Assembly: GCF_041296385.1 (NCBI RefSeq)
Contig: NW_027184063.1
Location: 62,001-126,000, forward strand
DNA: 64,000 nucleotides
From: Aphelocoma coerulescens
Lineage: Eukaryota > Chordata > Aves > Passeriformes > Corvidae
Direction of reading: 5' to 3'
Part shown: positions 9,073 to 22,605 of the stretch, one piece after another
Numbering within the stretch: the first letter of the stretch is position 1
Layout: every line of letters starts with the position of its first letter
Position numbers and translations under genes: made by a program
Notes under the pieces: model-generated
The model's input: only the letters and a program-made list of their open reading frames with translations
Databases searched by the model: none
Told to the model about the DNA's origin: nothing

Positions 9073-11340
9073 TGGTGTGTAACACCGGCTCTGGGTCCTT
9101 TGGCTGTGCAGGTGGCAGTCACGGCCTGGAGCAGGGCTGCTCCCGGGGGACAGCCTGGGGCAGGAGGCTGCTGGAGATTCATTCCCCACACTCCTTGTCA
9201 TGAGGTGCTCGGAGTGATTGGAAAGGCTGTTGGCAGCAGGCAGTTCTCTGGGTTCAAGCTGTGGAGCTGTCAGCGGGAATGCAAAGGCCAAGCTGGTGAG
9301 CCTTTTGTCCTGGTGCCTTTAGTGTGTGAGCAGTCCCTGGTGCCGTTGTCTTTGGATCCTGAGTGTGGGAGAGGCAAGGCTTAGGATGGTGCGTAGAGCT
9401 GAGAAGGAAAGTGCCGAGAGCAGCGTGTGTGCTGCTGCTTTGAGGGGTGCAGTTGAAGTTGTAGGCAGCAAGAGCTTTCTCAGCTGGCCCTTTTGTGAGC
9501 TCTGCTTTTGCCAGATGACTTCCATCTTACCCTCTTACCATCTTAGCCTCTCATTTTTGCATATCCCAAACCCCCTTCCAAACATCCAGCAGCTGCTTGT
9601 AAAGAAGAAGTCCTAGAACAAAAAGCCAGTGCTGCCTTTCATAGCCCCTTTGCTGTCTATGAAGTAGAGGAAAGAAGCTAGTGAGACGCACTTTCTTTCT
9701 CAACTCCATAGAGCGCATCCTTCTCTCAAGGTGGCAGAGTCCTTGGCGGAAGTGAAGCATCTGCAGCTGCAGTTCAGACTGAGAGATGTGCCAGGACAGG
9801 AAACATTTGCTGACCTTCCCTGTTCCCTGTGCAACATGATTCTCGCATCCCAGTCACTTTCACATACCTTCGGTATCCCTGAGTCCAAGCAGCTAAAGCT
9901 CACAGAGACAGAAGTGTCAGGAAGGAAAACGTTCCAAAAGCACCCCCTTCTCTTATCAGCATATAAATTGTGCACAACAGGCTGCGGCACCGAACCTTCC
10001 TTCTCAGATAGACATGCCATCACACTTTTCACTCTTGCAGCTCGGTTGAAAAGCTCCAGCAGCTGCTCCCGCAATAGCAAAAGGTTCTAGAAGTGAAAGC
10101 CAGTTTGGGGCTGCACCTTCTCCTTGCCGCATGTAAGCCACACCAAACTCCCTGATGCACTCTGTCCTCCCCTTCTCAAAGGAGTAGACGGTGGCATCAG
10201 GACACACCTGTGTCCCAGCAGCTGGGTGCCCAGCCGGGAGCAGGAGCAGGGCTGGGGCTGCTCCCAAAGTTGCCCCGCCCCAATGCCAGAGCCGGACATA
10301 TGCTGAGGGGGGGCTGGATCAGGCTTTATTGTCCAGCTGCATGCCAGGAGTGAGCACAAAATCTACCTGCATTCTCTGCAGCATGCCATCCTGGAGCAGA
10401 GCCATTGCCAAAGGAAGCCGTGAGCCCGTGCCAAGCCAGTGCCGGAGTGGGATCCTAGCAGCACCTGTGGAAGCCGGGAGAGAGGAGCCCACCTGGAGCA
10501 GGTTCGTGCAGGATTAATCATCCCGTGGCTTCCCACCAGGGTCCTGTTGCTTCCAAAAGGCCCCACAGTGTCACTGTGGCCCCTCGGTTCCACCAGGTTC
10601 CAGAGCGTCACTGTGGTGCCCAGGGTTCCGTCAGCTTCGCCAGCATCCCCACGGTCTGCAGAGCTCCCCGAGCTTCTGTGGTGTCACAGTGGAGGCAGGG
10701 TTGCATCAGGTTCCATAGCATCAGCACGGTCTCCAGGGCTCCCAGAGGTTCTGTGGTGTCACAGTGGAGGCAGGGTTGCATCAGGTTCCATAGCATCACC
10801 ACAGTCTCCAGGGCTCCCTGAGCTTCTGTGGTGTCACAGTGGAGGCAGGGTTGCATCAGGTTCCATAGCATCAGCACGGTCTCCAGGGCTCCCAGAGGTT
10901 CTGTGGTGTCACAGAGGAGGCAGGGTTGCATCAGGTTCCATAGCATCACCACGGTCTCCAGGGCTCCAAGAGCTTCTGTGGTGTCACAGAGGAGGCAGGG
11001 TTGCATCAGGTTCCATAGCATCAGCACGGTCTCCAGGGCTCCCCTGAGCTTCTGTGGTGGTGTCACAGAGGAGCCAGGCTTCCTTGTAGTTCCCCAGCAT
11101 CACAAAGGCTCTCCTGGGAGCCACGGGTCACAAAGCACCGTGGGCTCTGTGCAGCCCCGCTGTGTCACAATGGCCGCTGGCTTCCACGAGCCCCCGCAGT
11201 GTCCCAGTGGGCCCCGTGGCTTTAGGAGTGGGTGGCTGGGAGTTGGTGCCAGCGGCTGGGGGAGCAGCAGCAGGGACTGTGTGTGGACAGTGCCATGGCC
11301 ACTTGTGTGGCCACTGGTGTCTCTGTGCCAGGCACAGCCG
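9073..11340 (+). repeat. Macrosatellite copy 5
   Basis: 2,268 bp, subarray 10674-11049. Carries T793 (otherwise only in copy 18), T804 (KpnI site lost), C862 and G1531. Confidence 0.97.
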
Positions 11341-13608
11341 TGGTGTGTAACACCGGCTCTGGGTCCTTTGGCTGTGCAGGTGGCAGTCACGGCCTGGAGC
11401 AGGGCTGCTCCCGGGGGACAGCCTGGGGCAGGAGGCTGCTGGAGATTCATTCCCCACACTCCTTGTCATGAGGTGCTCAGAGTGATTGGAAAGGCTGTTG
11501 GCAGCAGGCAGTTCTCTGGGTTCAAGCTGTGGAGCTGTCAGCGGGAATGCAAAGGCCAAGCTGGTGAGCCTTTTGTCCTGGTGCCTTTAGTGTGTGAGCA
11601 GTCCCTGGTGCCGTTGTCTTTGGATCCTGAGTGTGGGAGAGGCAAGGCTTAGGATGGTGCGTAGAGCTGAGAAGGAAAGTGCCGAGAGCAGCGTGTGTGC
11701 TGCTGCTTTGAGGGGTGCAGTTGAAGTTGTAGGCAGCAAGAGCTTTCTCAGCTGGCCCTTTTGTGAGCTCTGCTTTTGCCAGATGACTTCCATCTTACCC
11801 TCTTACCATCTTAGCCTCTCATTTTTGCATATCCCAAACCCCCTTCCAAACATCCAGCAGCTGCTTGTAAAGAAGAAGTCCTAGAACAAAAAGCCAGTGC
11901 TGCCTTTCATAGCCCCTTTGCTGTCTATGAAGTAGAGGAAAGAAGCTAGTGAGACGCACTTTCTTTCTCAACTCCATAGAGCGCATCCTTCTCTCAAGGT
12001 GGCAGAGTCCTTGGCGGAAGTGAAGCATCTGCAGCTGCAGTTCAGACTGAGAGATGTGCCAGGACAGGAAACATTTGCTGACCTTCCCTGTTCCCTGTGC
12101 AACATGATTCTCGCATCCCAGTCACTTTCACACACCTTCGGTATCCCTGAGTCCAAGCAGCTAAAGCTCACAGAGACAGAAGTGTCAGGAAGGAAAACGT
12201 TGCAAAAGCACCCCCTTCTCTTATCAGCATATAAATTGTGCACAACAGGCTGCGGCACCGAACCTTCCTTCTCAGATAGACATGCCATCACACTTTTCAC
12301 TCTTGCAGCTCGGTTGAAAAGCTCCAGCAGCTGCTCCCGCAATAGCAAAAGGTTCTAGAAGTGAAAGCCAGTTTGGGGCTGCACCTTCTCCTTGCCGCAT
12401 GTAAGCCACACCAAACTCCCTGATGCACTCTGTCCTCCCCTTCTCAAAGGAGTAGACGGTGGCATCAGGACACACCTGTGTCCCAGCAGCTGGGTGCCCA
12501 GCCGGGAGCAGGAGCAGGGCTGGGGCTGCTCCCAAAGTTGCCCCGCCCCAATGCCAGAGCCGGACATATGCTGAGGGGGGGCTGGATCAGGCTTTATTGT
12601 CCAGCTGCATGCCAGGAGTGAGCACAAAATCTACCTGCATTCTCTGCAGCATGCCATCCTGGAGCAGAGCCATTGCCAAAGGAAGCCGTGAGCCCGTGCC
12701 AAGCCAGTGCCGGAGTGGGATCCTAGCAGCACCTGTGGAAGCCGGGAGAGAGGAGCCCACCTGGAGCAGGTTCGTGCAGGATTAATCATCCCGTGGCTTC
12801 CCACCAGGGTCCTGTTGCTTCCAAAAGGCCCCACAGTGTCACTGTGGCCCCTCGGTTCCACCAGGTTCCAGAGCGTCACTGTGGTGCCCAGGGTTCCGTC
12901 AGCTTCGCCAGCATCCCCACGGTCTGCAGAGCTCCCCGAGCTTCTGTGGTGTCACAGTGGAGGCAGGGTTGCATCAGGTTCCATAGCATCAGCACGGTCT
13001 CCAGGGCTCCCAGAGGTTCTGTGGTGTCACAGTGGAGGCAGGGTTGCATCAGGTTCCATAGCATCACCACAGTCTCCAGGGCTCCCTGAGCTTCTGTGGT
13101 GTCACAGTGGAGGCAGGGTTGCATCAGGTTCCATAGCATCAGCACGGTCTCCAGGGCTCCCAGAGGTTCTGTGGTGTCACAGAGGAGGCAGGGTTGCATC
13201 AGGTTCCATAGCATCACCACGGTCTCCAGGGCTCCAAGAGCTTCTGTGGTGTCACAGAGGAGGCAGGGTTGCATCAGGTTCCATAGCATCAGCACGGTCT
13301 CCAGGGCTCCCCTGAGCTTCTGTGGTGGTGTCACAGAGGAGCCAGGCTTCCTTGTAGTTCCCCAGCATCACAAAGGCTCTCCTGGGAGCCACGGGTCACA
13401 AAGCACCGTGGGCTCTGTGCAGCCCCGCTGTGTCACAATGGCCGCTGGCTTCCACGAGCCCCCGCAGTGTCCCAGTGGGCCCCGTGGCTTTAGGAGTGGG
13501 TGGCTGGGAGTTGGTGCCAGCGGCTGGGGGAGCAGCAGCAGGGACTGTGTGTGGACAGTGCCATGGCCACTTGTGTGGCCACTGGTGTCTCTGTGCCAGG
13601 CACAGCCG
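11341..13608 (+). repeat. Macrosatellite copy 6
   Basis: 2,268 bp, subarray 12942-13317. A139, T804, G862, G1531: the T804/G862 combination, also seen in copies 14, 15, 22-25 and 28. Confidence 0.97.
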
Positions 13609-15876
13609 TGGTGTGTAACACCGGCTCTGGGTCCTTTGGCTGTGCAGGTGGCAGTCACGGCCTGGAGCAGGGCTGCTCCCGGGGGACAGCCTGGGGCAGG
13701 AGGCTTCTGGAGATTCATTCCCCACACTCCTTGTCATGAGGTGCTCAGAGTGATTGGAAAGGCTGTTGGCAGCAGGCAGTTCTCTGGGTTCAAGCTGTGG
13801 AGCTGTCAGCGGGAATGCAAAGGCCAAGCTGGTGAGCCTTTTGTCCTGGTGCCTTTAGTGTGTGAGCAGTCCCTGGTGCCGTTGTCTTTGGATCCTGAGT
13901 GTGGGAGAGGCAAGGCTTAGGATGGTGCGTAGAGCTGAGAAGGAAAGTGCCGAGAGCAGCGTGTGTGCTGCTGCTTTGAGGGGTGCAGTTGAAGTTGTAG
14001 GCAGCAAGAGCTTTCTCAGCTGGCCCTTTTGTGAGCTCTGCTTTTGCCAGATGACTTCCATCTTACCCTCTTACCATCTTAGCCTCTCATTTTTGCATAT
14101 CCCAAACCCCCTTCCAAACATCCAGCAGCTGCTTGTAAAGAAGAAGTCCTAGAACAAAAAGCCAGTGCTGCCTTTCATAGCCCCTTTGCTGTCTATGAAG
14201 TAGAGGAAAGAAGCTAGTGAGACGCACTTTCTTTCTCAACTCCATAGAGCGCATCCTTCTCTCAAGGTGGCAGAGTCCTTGGCGGAAGTGAAGCATCTGC
14301 AGCTGCAGTTCAGACTGAGAGATGTGCCAGGACAGGAAACATTTGCTGACCTTCCCTGTTCCCTGTGCAACATGATTCTCGCATCCCAGTCACTTTCACA
14401 CACCTTCGGTACCCCTGAGTCCAAGCAGCTAAAGCTCACAGAGACAGAAGTGTCAGGAAGGAAAACGTTCCAAAAGCACCCCCTTCTCTTATCAGCATAT
14501 AAATTGTGCACAACAGGCTGCGGCACCGAACCTTCCTTCTCAGATAGACATGCCATCACACTTTTCACTCTTGCAGCTCGGTTGAAAAGCTCCAGCAGCT
14601 GCTCCCGCAATAGCAAAAGGTTCTAGAAGTGAAAGCCAGTTTGGGGCTGCACCTTCTCCTTGCCGCATGTAAGCCACACCAAACTCCCTGATGCACTCTG
14701 TCCTCCCCTTCTCAAAGGAGTAGACGGTGGCATCAGGACACACCTGTGTCCCAGCAGCTGGGTGCCCAGCCGGGAGCAGGAGCAGGGCTGGGGCTGCTCC
14801 CAAAGTTGCCCCGCCCCAATGCCAGAGCCGGACATATGCTGAGGGGGGGCTGGATCAGGCTTTATTGTCCAGCTGCATGCCAGGAGTGAGCACAAAATCT
14901 ACCTGCATTCTCTGCAGCATGCCATCCTGGAGCAGAGCCATTGCCAAAGGAAGCCGTGAGCCCGTGCCAAGCCAGTGCCGGAGTGGGATCCTAGCAGCAC
15001 CTGTGGAAGCCGGGAGAGAGGAGCCCACCTGGAGCAGGTTCGTGCAGGATTAATCATCCCGTGGCTTCCCACCAGGGTCCTGTTGCTTCCAAAAGGCCCC
15101 ACAGTGTCACTGTGGCCCCTCGGTTCCACCAGGTTCCATAGCGTCACTGTGGTGCCCAGGGTTCCGTCAGCTTCGCCAGCATCCCCACGGTCTGCAGAGC
15201 TCCCCGAGCTTCTGTGGTCTCACAGTGGAGGCAGGGTTGCATCAGGTTCCATAGCATCAGCACGGTCTCCAGGGCTCCCAGAGGTTCTGTGGTGTCACAG
15301 TGGAGGCAGGGTTGCATCAGGTTCCATAGCATCACCACAGTCTCCAGGGCTCCCTGAGCTTCTGTGGTGTCACAGTGGAGGCAGGGTTGCATCAGGTTCC
15401 ATAGCATCAGCACGGTCTCCAGGGCTCCCAGAGGTTCTGTGGTGTCACAGAGGAGGCAGGGTTGCATCAGGTTCCATAGCATCACCACGGTCTCCAGGGC
15501 TCCAAGAGCTTCTGTGGTGTCACAGAGGAGGCAGGGTTGCATCAGGTTCCATAGCATCAGCACGGTCTCCAGGGCTCCCCTGAGCTTCTGTGGTGGTGTC
15601 ACAGAGGAGCCAGGCTTCCTTGTAGTTCCCCAGCATCACAAAGGCTCTCCTGGGAGCCACGGGTCACAAAGCACCGTGGGCTCTGTGCAGCCCCGCTGTG
15701 TCACAATGGCCGCTGGCTTCCACGAGCCCCCGCAGTGTCCCAGTGGGCCCCGTGGCTTTAGGAGTGGGTGGCTGGGAGTTGGTGCCAGCGGCTGGGGGAG
15801 CAGCAGCAGGGACTGTGTGTGGACAGTGCCATGGCCACTTGTGTGGCCACTGGTGTCTCTGTGCCAGGCACAGCCG
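13609..15876 (+). repeat. Macrosatellite copy 7
   Basis: 2,268 bp, subarray 15210-15585. T98 (shared only with copy 16), A139, C804, C862. A private G-to-C at offset 1611 turns the first GTGTCAC heptamer of the subarray into GTCTCAC. Confidence 0.97.
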
Positions 15877-18069
15877 TGGTGTGTAACACCGGCTCTGGGT
15901 CCTTTGGCTGTGCAGGTGGCAGTCACGGCCTGGAGCAGGGCTGCTCCCGGGGGACAGCCTGGGGCAGGAGGCTGCTGGAGATTCATTCCCCACACTCCTT
16001 GTCATGAGGTGCTCGGAGTGATTGGAAAGGCTGTTGGCAGCAGGCAGTTCTCTGGGTTCAAGCTGTGGAGCTGTCAGCGGGAATGCAAAGGCCAAGCTGG
16101 TGAGCCTTTTGTCCTGGTGCCTTTAGTGTGTGAGCAGTCCCTGGTGCCGTTGTCTTTGGATCCTGAGTGTGGGAGAGGCAAGGCTTAGGATGGTGCGTAG
16201 AGCTGAGAAGGAAAGTGCCGAGAGCAGCGTGTGTGCTGCTGCTTTGAGGGGTGCAGTTGAAGTTGTAGGCAGCAAGAGCTTTCTCAGCTGGCCCTTTTGT
16301 GAGCTCTGCTTTTGCCAGATGACTTCCATCTTACCCTCTTACCATCTTAGCCTCTCATTTTTGCATATCCCAAACCCCCTTCCAAACATCCAGCAGCTGC
16401 TTGTAAAGAAGAAGTCCTAGAACAAAAAGCCAGTGCTGCCTTTCATAGCCCCTTTGCTGTCTATGAAGTAGAGGAAAGAAGCTAGTGAGACGCACTTTCT
16501 TTCTCAACTCCATAGAGCGCATCCTTCTCTCAAGGTGGCAGAGTCCTTGGCGGAAGTGAAGCATCTGCAGCTGCAGTTCAGACTGAGAGATGTGCCAGGA
16601 CAGGAAACATTTGCTGACCTTCCCTGTTCCCTGTGCAACATGATTCTCGCATCCCAGTCACTTTCACACACCTTCGGTACCCCTGAGTCCAAGCAGCTAA
16701 AGCTCACAGAGACAGAAGTGTCAGGAAGGAAAACGTTGCAAAAGCACCCCCTTCTCTTATCAGCATATAAATTGTGCACAACAGGCTGCGGCACCGAACC
16801 TTCCTTCTCAGATAGACATGCCATCACACTTTTCACTCTTGCAGCTCGGTTGAAAAGCTCCAGCAGCTGCTCCCGCAATAGCAAAAGGTTCTAGAAGTGA
16901 AAGCCAGTTTGGGGCTGCACCTTCTCCTTGCCGCATGTAAGCCACACCAAACTCCCTGATGCACTCTGTCCTCCCCTTCTCAAAGGAGTAGACGGTGGCA
17001 TCAGGACACACCTGTGTCCCAGCAGCTGGGTGCCCAGCCGGGAGCAGGAGCAGGGCTGGGGCTGCTCCCAAAGTTGCCCCGCCCCAATGCCAGAGCCGGA
17101 CATATGCTGAGGGGGGGCTGGATCAGGCTTTATTGTCCAGCTGCATGCCAGGAGTGAGCACAAAATCTACCTGCATTCTCTGCAGCATGCCATCCTGGAG
17201 CAGAGCCATTGCCAAAGGAAGCCGTGAGCCCGTGCCAAGCCAGTGCCGGAGTGGGATCCTAGCAGCACCTGTGGAAGCCGGGAGAGAGGAGCCCACCTGG
17301 AGCAGGTTCGTGCAGGATTAATCATCCCGTGGCTTCCCACCAGGGTCCTGTTGCTTCCAAAAGGCCCCACAGTGTCACTGTGGCCCCTCGGTTCCACCAG
17401 GTTCCATAGCGTCACTGTGGTGCCCAGGGTTCCGTCAGCTTCGCCAGCATCCCCACGGTCTGCAGAGCTCCCCGAGCTTCTGTGGTGTCACAGTGGAGGC
17501 AGGGTTGCATCAGGTTCCATAGCATCAGCACGGTCTCCAGGGCTCCCAGAGGTTCTGTGGTGTCACAGTGGAGGCAGGGTTGCATCAGGTTCCATAGCAT
17601 CACCACAGTCTCCAGGGCTCCCTGAGCTTCTGTGGTGTCACAGTGGAGGCAGGGTTGCATCAGGTTCCATAGCATCAGCACGGTCTCCAGGGCTCCCAGA
17701 GGTTCTGTGGTGTCACAGAGGAGGCAGGGTTGCATCAGGTTCCATAGCATCAGCACGGTCTCCAGGGCTCCCCTGAGCTTCTGTGGTGGTGTCACAGAGG
17801 AGCCAGGCTTCCTTGTAGTTCCCCAGCATCACAAAGGCTCTCCTGGGAGCCACGGGTCACAAAGCACCGTGGGCTCTGTGCAGCCCCGCTGTGTCACAAT
17901 GGCCGCTGGCTTCCACGAGCCCCCGCAGTGTCCCAGTGGGCCCCGTGGCTTTAGGAGTGGGTGGCTGGGAGTTGGTGCCAGCGGCTGGGGGAGCAGCAGC
18001 AGGGACTGTGTGTGGACAGTGCCATGGCCACTTGTGTGGCCACTGGTGTCTCTGTGCCAGGCACAGCCG
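15877..18069 (+). repeat. Macrosatellite copy 8, short (2,193 bp)
   Basis: Exactly 75 bp shorter than the modal unit because one minisatellite subunit is missing. The subarray is 17478-17778 with four well-preserved subunits. Outside the subarray it carries common states (G139, C804, G862, T1531). Confidence 0.97.
17478..17778 (+). repeat. Minisatellite contraction in copy 8 (four subunits)
   Basis: Subunits start at 17478, 17553, 17628 and 17703. The last subunit carries CAGAGG with ATCAGCACGG and runs straight into the CCCCTGAG right edge, so subunits 4 and 5 have been fused. This is the product expected from unequal exchange or slippage by one subunit. The alternating order is broken at the fusion point. 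Confidence 0.93.
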
Positions 18070-20337
18070 TGGTGTGTAACACCGGCTCTGGGTCCTTTGG
18101 CTGTGCAGGTGGCAGTCACGGCCTGGAGCAGGGCTGCTCCCGGGGGACAGCCTGGGGCAGGAGGCTGCTGGAGATTCATTCCCCACACTCCTTGTCATGA
18201 GGTGCTCAGAGTGATTGGAAAGGCTGTTGGCAGCAGGCAGTTCTCTGGGTTCAAGCTGTGGAGCTGTCAGCGGGAATGCAAAGGCCAAGCTGGTGAGCCT
18301 TTTGTCCTGGTGCCTTTAGTGTGTGAGCAGTCCCTGGTGCCGTTGTCTTTGGATCCTGAGTGTGGGAGAGGCAAGGCTTAGGATGGTGCGTAGAGCTGAG
18401 AAGGAAAGTGCCGAGAGCAGCGTGTGTGCTGCTGCTTTGAGGGGTGCAGTTGAAGTTGTAGGCAGCAAGAGCTTTCTCAGCTGGCCCTTTTGTGAGCTCT
18501 GCTTTTGCCAGATGACTTCCATCTTACCCTCTTACCATCTTAGCCTCTCATTTTTGCATATCCCAAACCCCCTTCCAAACATCCAGCAGCTGCTTGTAAA
18601 GAAGAAGTCCTAGAACAAAAAGCCAGTGCTGCCTTTCATAGCCCCTTTGCTGTCTATGAAGTAGAGGAAAGAAGCTAGTGAGACGCACTTTCTTTCTCAA
18701 CTCCATAGAGCGCATCCTTCTCTCAAGGTGGCAGAGTCCTTGGCGGAAGTGAAGCATCTGCAGCTGCAGTTCAGACTGAGAGATGTGCCAGGACAGGAAA
18801 CATTTGCTGACCTTCCCTGTTCCCTGTGCAACATGATTCTCGCATCCCAGTCACTTTCACACACCTTCGGTACCCCTGAGTCCAAGCAGCTAAAGCTCAC
18901 AGAGACAGAAGTGTCAGGAAGGAAAACGTTGCAAAAGCACCCCCTTCTCTTATCAGCATATAAATTGTGCACAACAGGCTGCGGCACCGAACCTTCCTTC
19001 TCAGATAGACATGCCATCACACTTTTCACTCTTGCAGCTCGGTTGAAAAGCTCCAGCAGCTGCTCCCGCAATAGCAAAAGGTTCTAGAAGTGAAAGCCAG
19101 TTTGGGGCTGCACCTTCTCCTTGCCGCATGTAAGCCACACCAAACTCCCTGATGCACTCTGTCCTCCCCTTCTCAAAGGAGTAGACGGTGGCATCAGGAC
19201 ACACCTGTGTCCCAGCAGCTGGGTGCCCAGCCGGGAGCAGGAGCAGGGCTGGGGCTGCTCCCAAAGTTGCCCCGCCCCAATGCCAGAGCCGGACATATGC
19301 TGAGGGGGGGCTGGATCAGGCTTTATTGTCCAGCTGCATGCCAGGAGTGAGCACAAAATCTACCTGCATTCTCTGCAGCATGCCATCCTGGAGCAGAGCC
19401 ATTGCCAAAGGAAGCCGTGAGCCCGTGCCAAGCCAGTGCCGGAGTGGGATCCTAGCAGCACCTGTGGAAGCCGGGAGAGAGGAGCCCACCTGGAGCAGGT
19501 TCGTGCAGGATTAATCATCCCGTGGCTTCCCACCAGGGTCCTGTTGCTTCCAAAAGGCCCCACAGTGTCACTGTGGCCCCTCGGTTCCACCAGGTTCCAT
19601 AGCGTCACTGTGGTGCCCAGGGTTCCGTCAGCTTCGCCAGCATCCCCACGGTCTGCAGAGCTCCCCGAGCTTCTGTGGTGTCACAGTGGAGGCAGGGTTG
19701 CATCAGGTTCCATAGCATCAGCACGGTCTCCAGGGCTCCCAGAGGTTCTGTGGTGTCACAGTGGAGGCAGGGTTGCATCAGGTTCCATAGCATCACCACA
19801 GTCTCCAGGGCTCCCTGAGCTTCTGTGGTGTCACAGTGGAGGCAGGGTTGCATCAGGTTCCATAGCATCAGCACGGTCTCCAGGGCTCCCAGAGGTTCTG
19901 TGGTGTCACAGAGGAGGCAGGGTTGCATCAGGTTCCATAGCATCACCACGGTCTCCAGGGCTCCAAGAGCTTCTGTGGTGTCACAGAGGAGGCAGGGTTG
20001 CATCAGGTTCCATAGCATCAGCACGGTCTCCAGGGCTCCCCTGAGCTTCTGTGGTGGTGTCACAGAGGAGCCAGGCTTCCTTGTAGTTCCCCAGCATCAC
20101 AAAGGCTCTCCTGGGAGCCACGGGTCACAAAGCACCGTGGGCTCTGTGCAGCCCCGCTGTGTCACAATGGCCGCTGGCTTCCACGAGCCCCCGCAGTGTC
20201 CCAGTGGGCCCCGTGGCTTTAGGAGTGGGTGGCTGGGAGTTGGTGCCAGCGGCTGGGGGAGCAGCAGCAGGGACTGTGTGTGGACAGTGCCATGGCCACT
20301 TGTGTGGCCACTGGTGTCTCTGTGCCAGGCACAGCCG
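18070..20337 (+). repeat. Macrosatellite copy 9
   Basis: 2,268 bp, subarray 19671-20046. Common states except A139; indistinguishable by eye from copies 4 and 12. Confidence 0.97.
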
Positions 20338-22605
20338 TGGTGTGTAACACCGGCTCTGGGTCCTTTGGCTGTGCAGGTGGCAGTCAGGGCCTGGAGCAGG
20401 GCTGCTCCCGGGGGACAGCCTGGGGCAGGAGGCTGCTGGAGATTCATTCCCCACACTCCTTGTCATGAGGTGCTCGGAGTGATTGGAAAGGCTGTTGGCA
20501 GCAGGCAGTTCTCTGGGTTCAAGCTGTGGAGCTGTCAGCGGGAATGCAAAGGCCAAGCTGGTGAGCCTTTTGTCCTGGTGCCTTTAGTGTGTGAGCAGTC
20601 CCTGGTGCCGTTGTCTTTGGATCCTGAGTGTGGGAGAGGCAAGGCTTAGGATGGTGCGTAGAGCTGAGAAGGAAAGTGCCGAGAGCAGCGTGTGTGCTGC
20701 TGCTTTGAGGGGTGCAGTTGAAGTTGTAGGCAGCAAGAGCTTTCTCAGCTGGCCCTTTTGTGAGCTCTGCTTTTGCCAGATGACTTCCATCTTACCCTCT
20801 TACCATCTTAGCCTCTCATTTTTGCATATCCCAAACCCCCTTCCAAACATCCAGCAGCTGCTTGTAAAGAAGAAGTCCTAGAACAAAAAGCCAGTGCTGC
20901 CTTTCATAGCCCCTTTGCTGTCTATGAAGTAGAGGAAAGAAGCTAGTGAGACGCACTTTCTTTCTCAACTCCATAGAGCGCATCCTTCTCTCAAGGTGGC
21001 AGAGTCCTTGGCGGAAGTGAAGCATCTGCAGCTGCAGTTCAGACTGAGAGATGTGCCAGGACAGGAAACATTTGCTGACCTTCCCTGTTCCCTGTGCAAC
21101 ATGATTCTCGCATCCCAGTCACTTTCACACACCTTCGGTACCCCTGAGTCCAAGCAGCTAAAGCTCACAGAGACAGAAGTGTCAGGAAGGAAAACGTTCC
21201 AAAAGCACCCCCTTCTCTTATCAGCATATAAATTGTGCACAACAGGCTGCGGCACCGAACCTTCCTTCTCAGATAGACATGCCATCACACTTTTCACTCT
21301 TGCAGCTCGGTTGAAAAGCTCCAGCAGCTGCTCCCGCAATAGCAAAAGGTTCTAGAAGTGAAAGCCAGTTTGGGGCTGCACCTTCTCCTTGCCGCATGTA
21401 AGCCACACCAAACTCCCTGATGCACTCTGTCCTCCCCTTCTCAAAGGAGTAGACGGTGGCATCAGGACACACCTGTGTCCCAGCAGCTGGGTGCCCAGCC
21501 GGGAGCAGGAGCAGGGCTGGGGCTGCTCCCAAAGTTGCCCCGCCCCAATGCCAGAGCCAGACATGGGCTGAGGGGGGGCTGGATCAGGCTTTATTGTCCA
21601 GCTGCATGCCAGGAGTGAGCACAAAATCTACCTGCATTCTCTGCAGCATGCCATCCTGGAGCAGAGCCATTGCCAAAGGAAGCCGTGAGCCCGTGCCAAG
21701 CCAGTGCCGGAGTGGGATCCTAGCAGCACCTGTGGAAGCCGGGAGAGAGGAGCCCACCTGGAGCAGGTTCGTGCAGGATTAATCATCCCGTGGCTTCCCA
21801 CCAGGGTCCTGTTGCTTCCAAAAGGCCCCACAGTGTCACTGTGGCCCCTCGGTTCCACCAGGTTCCATAGCGTCACTGTGGTGCCCAGGGTTCCGTCAGC
21901 TTCGCCAGCATCCCCACGGTCTGCAGAGCTCCCCGAGCTTCTGTGGTGTCACAGTGGAGGCAGGGTTGCATCAGGTTCCATAGCATCAGCACGGTCTCCA
22001 GGGCTCCCAGAGGTTCTGTGGTGTCACAGTGGAGGCAGGGTTGCATCAGGTTCCATAGCATCACCACAGTCTCCAGGGCTCCCTGAGCTTCTGTGGTGTC
22101 ACAGTGGAGGCAGGGTTGCATCAGGTTCCATAGCATCAGCACGGTCTCCAGGGCTCCCAGAGGTTCTGTGGTGTCACAGAGGAGGCAGGGTTGCATCAGG
22201 TTCCATAGCATCACCACGGTCTCCAGGGCTCCAAGAGCTTCTGTGGTGTCACAGAGGAGGCAGGGTTGCATCAGGTTCCATAGCATCAGCACGGTCTCCA
22301 GGGCTCCCCTGAGCTTCTGTGGTGGTGTCACAGAGGAGCCAGGCTTCCTTGTAGTTCCCCAGCATCACAAAGGCTCTCCTGGGAGCCACGGGTCACAAAG
22401 CACCGTGGGCTCTGTGCAGCCCCGCTGTGTCACAATGGCCGCTGGCTTCCACGAGCCCCCGCAGTGTCCCAGTGGGCCCCGTGGCTTTAGGAGTGGGTGG
22501 CTGGGAGTTGGTGCCAGCGGCTGGGGGAGCAGCAGCAGGGACTGTGTGTGGACAGTGCCATGGCCACTTGTGTGGCCACTGGTGTCTCTGTGCCAGGCAC
22601 AGCCG
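20338..22605 (+). repeat. Macrosatellite copy 10
   Basis: 2,268 bp, subarray 21939-22314. G50 links it to copies 1-2; C862. A unique cluster of three substitutions at offsets 1222, 1228 and 1229 (positions 21559-21566) destroys the NdeI site present in every other complete copy. Confidence 0.97.
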
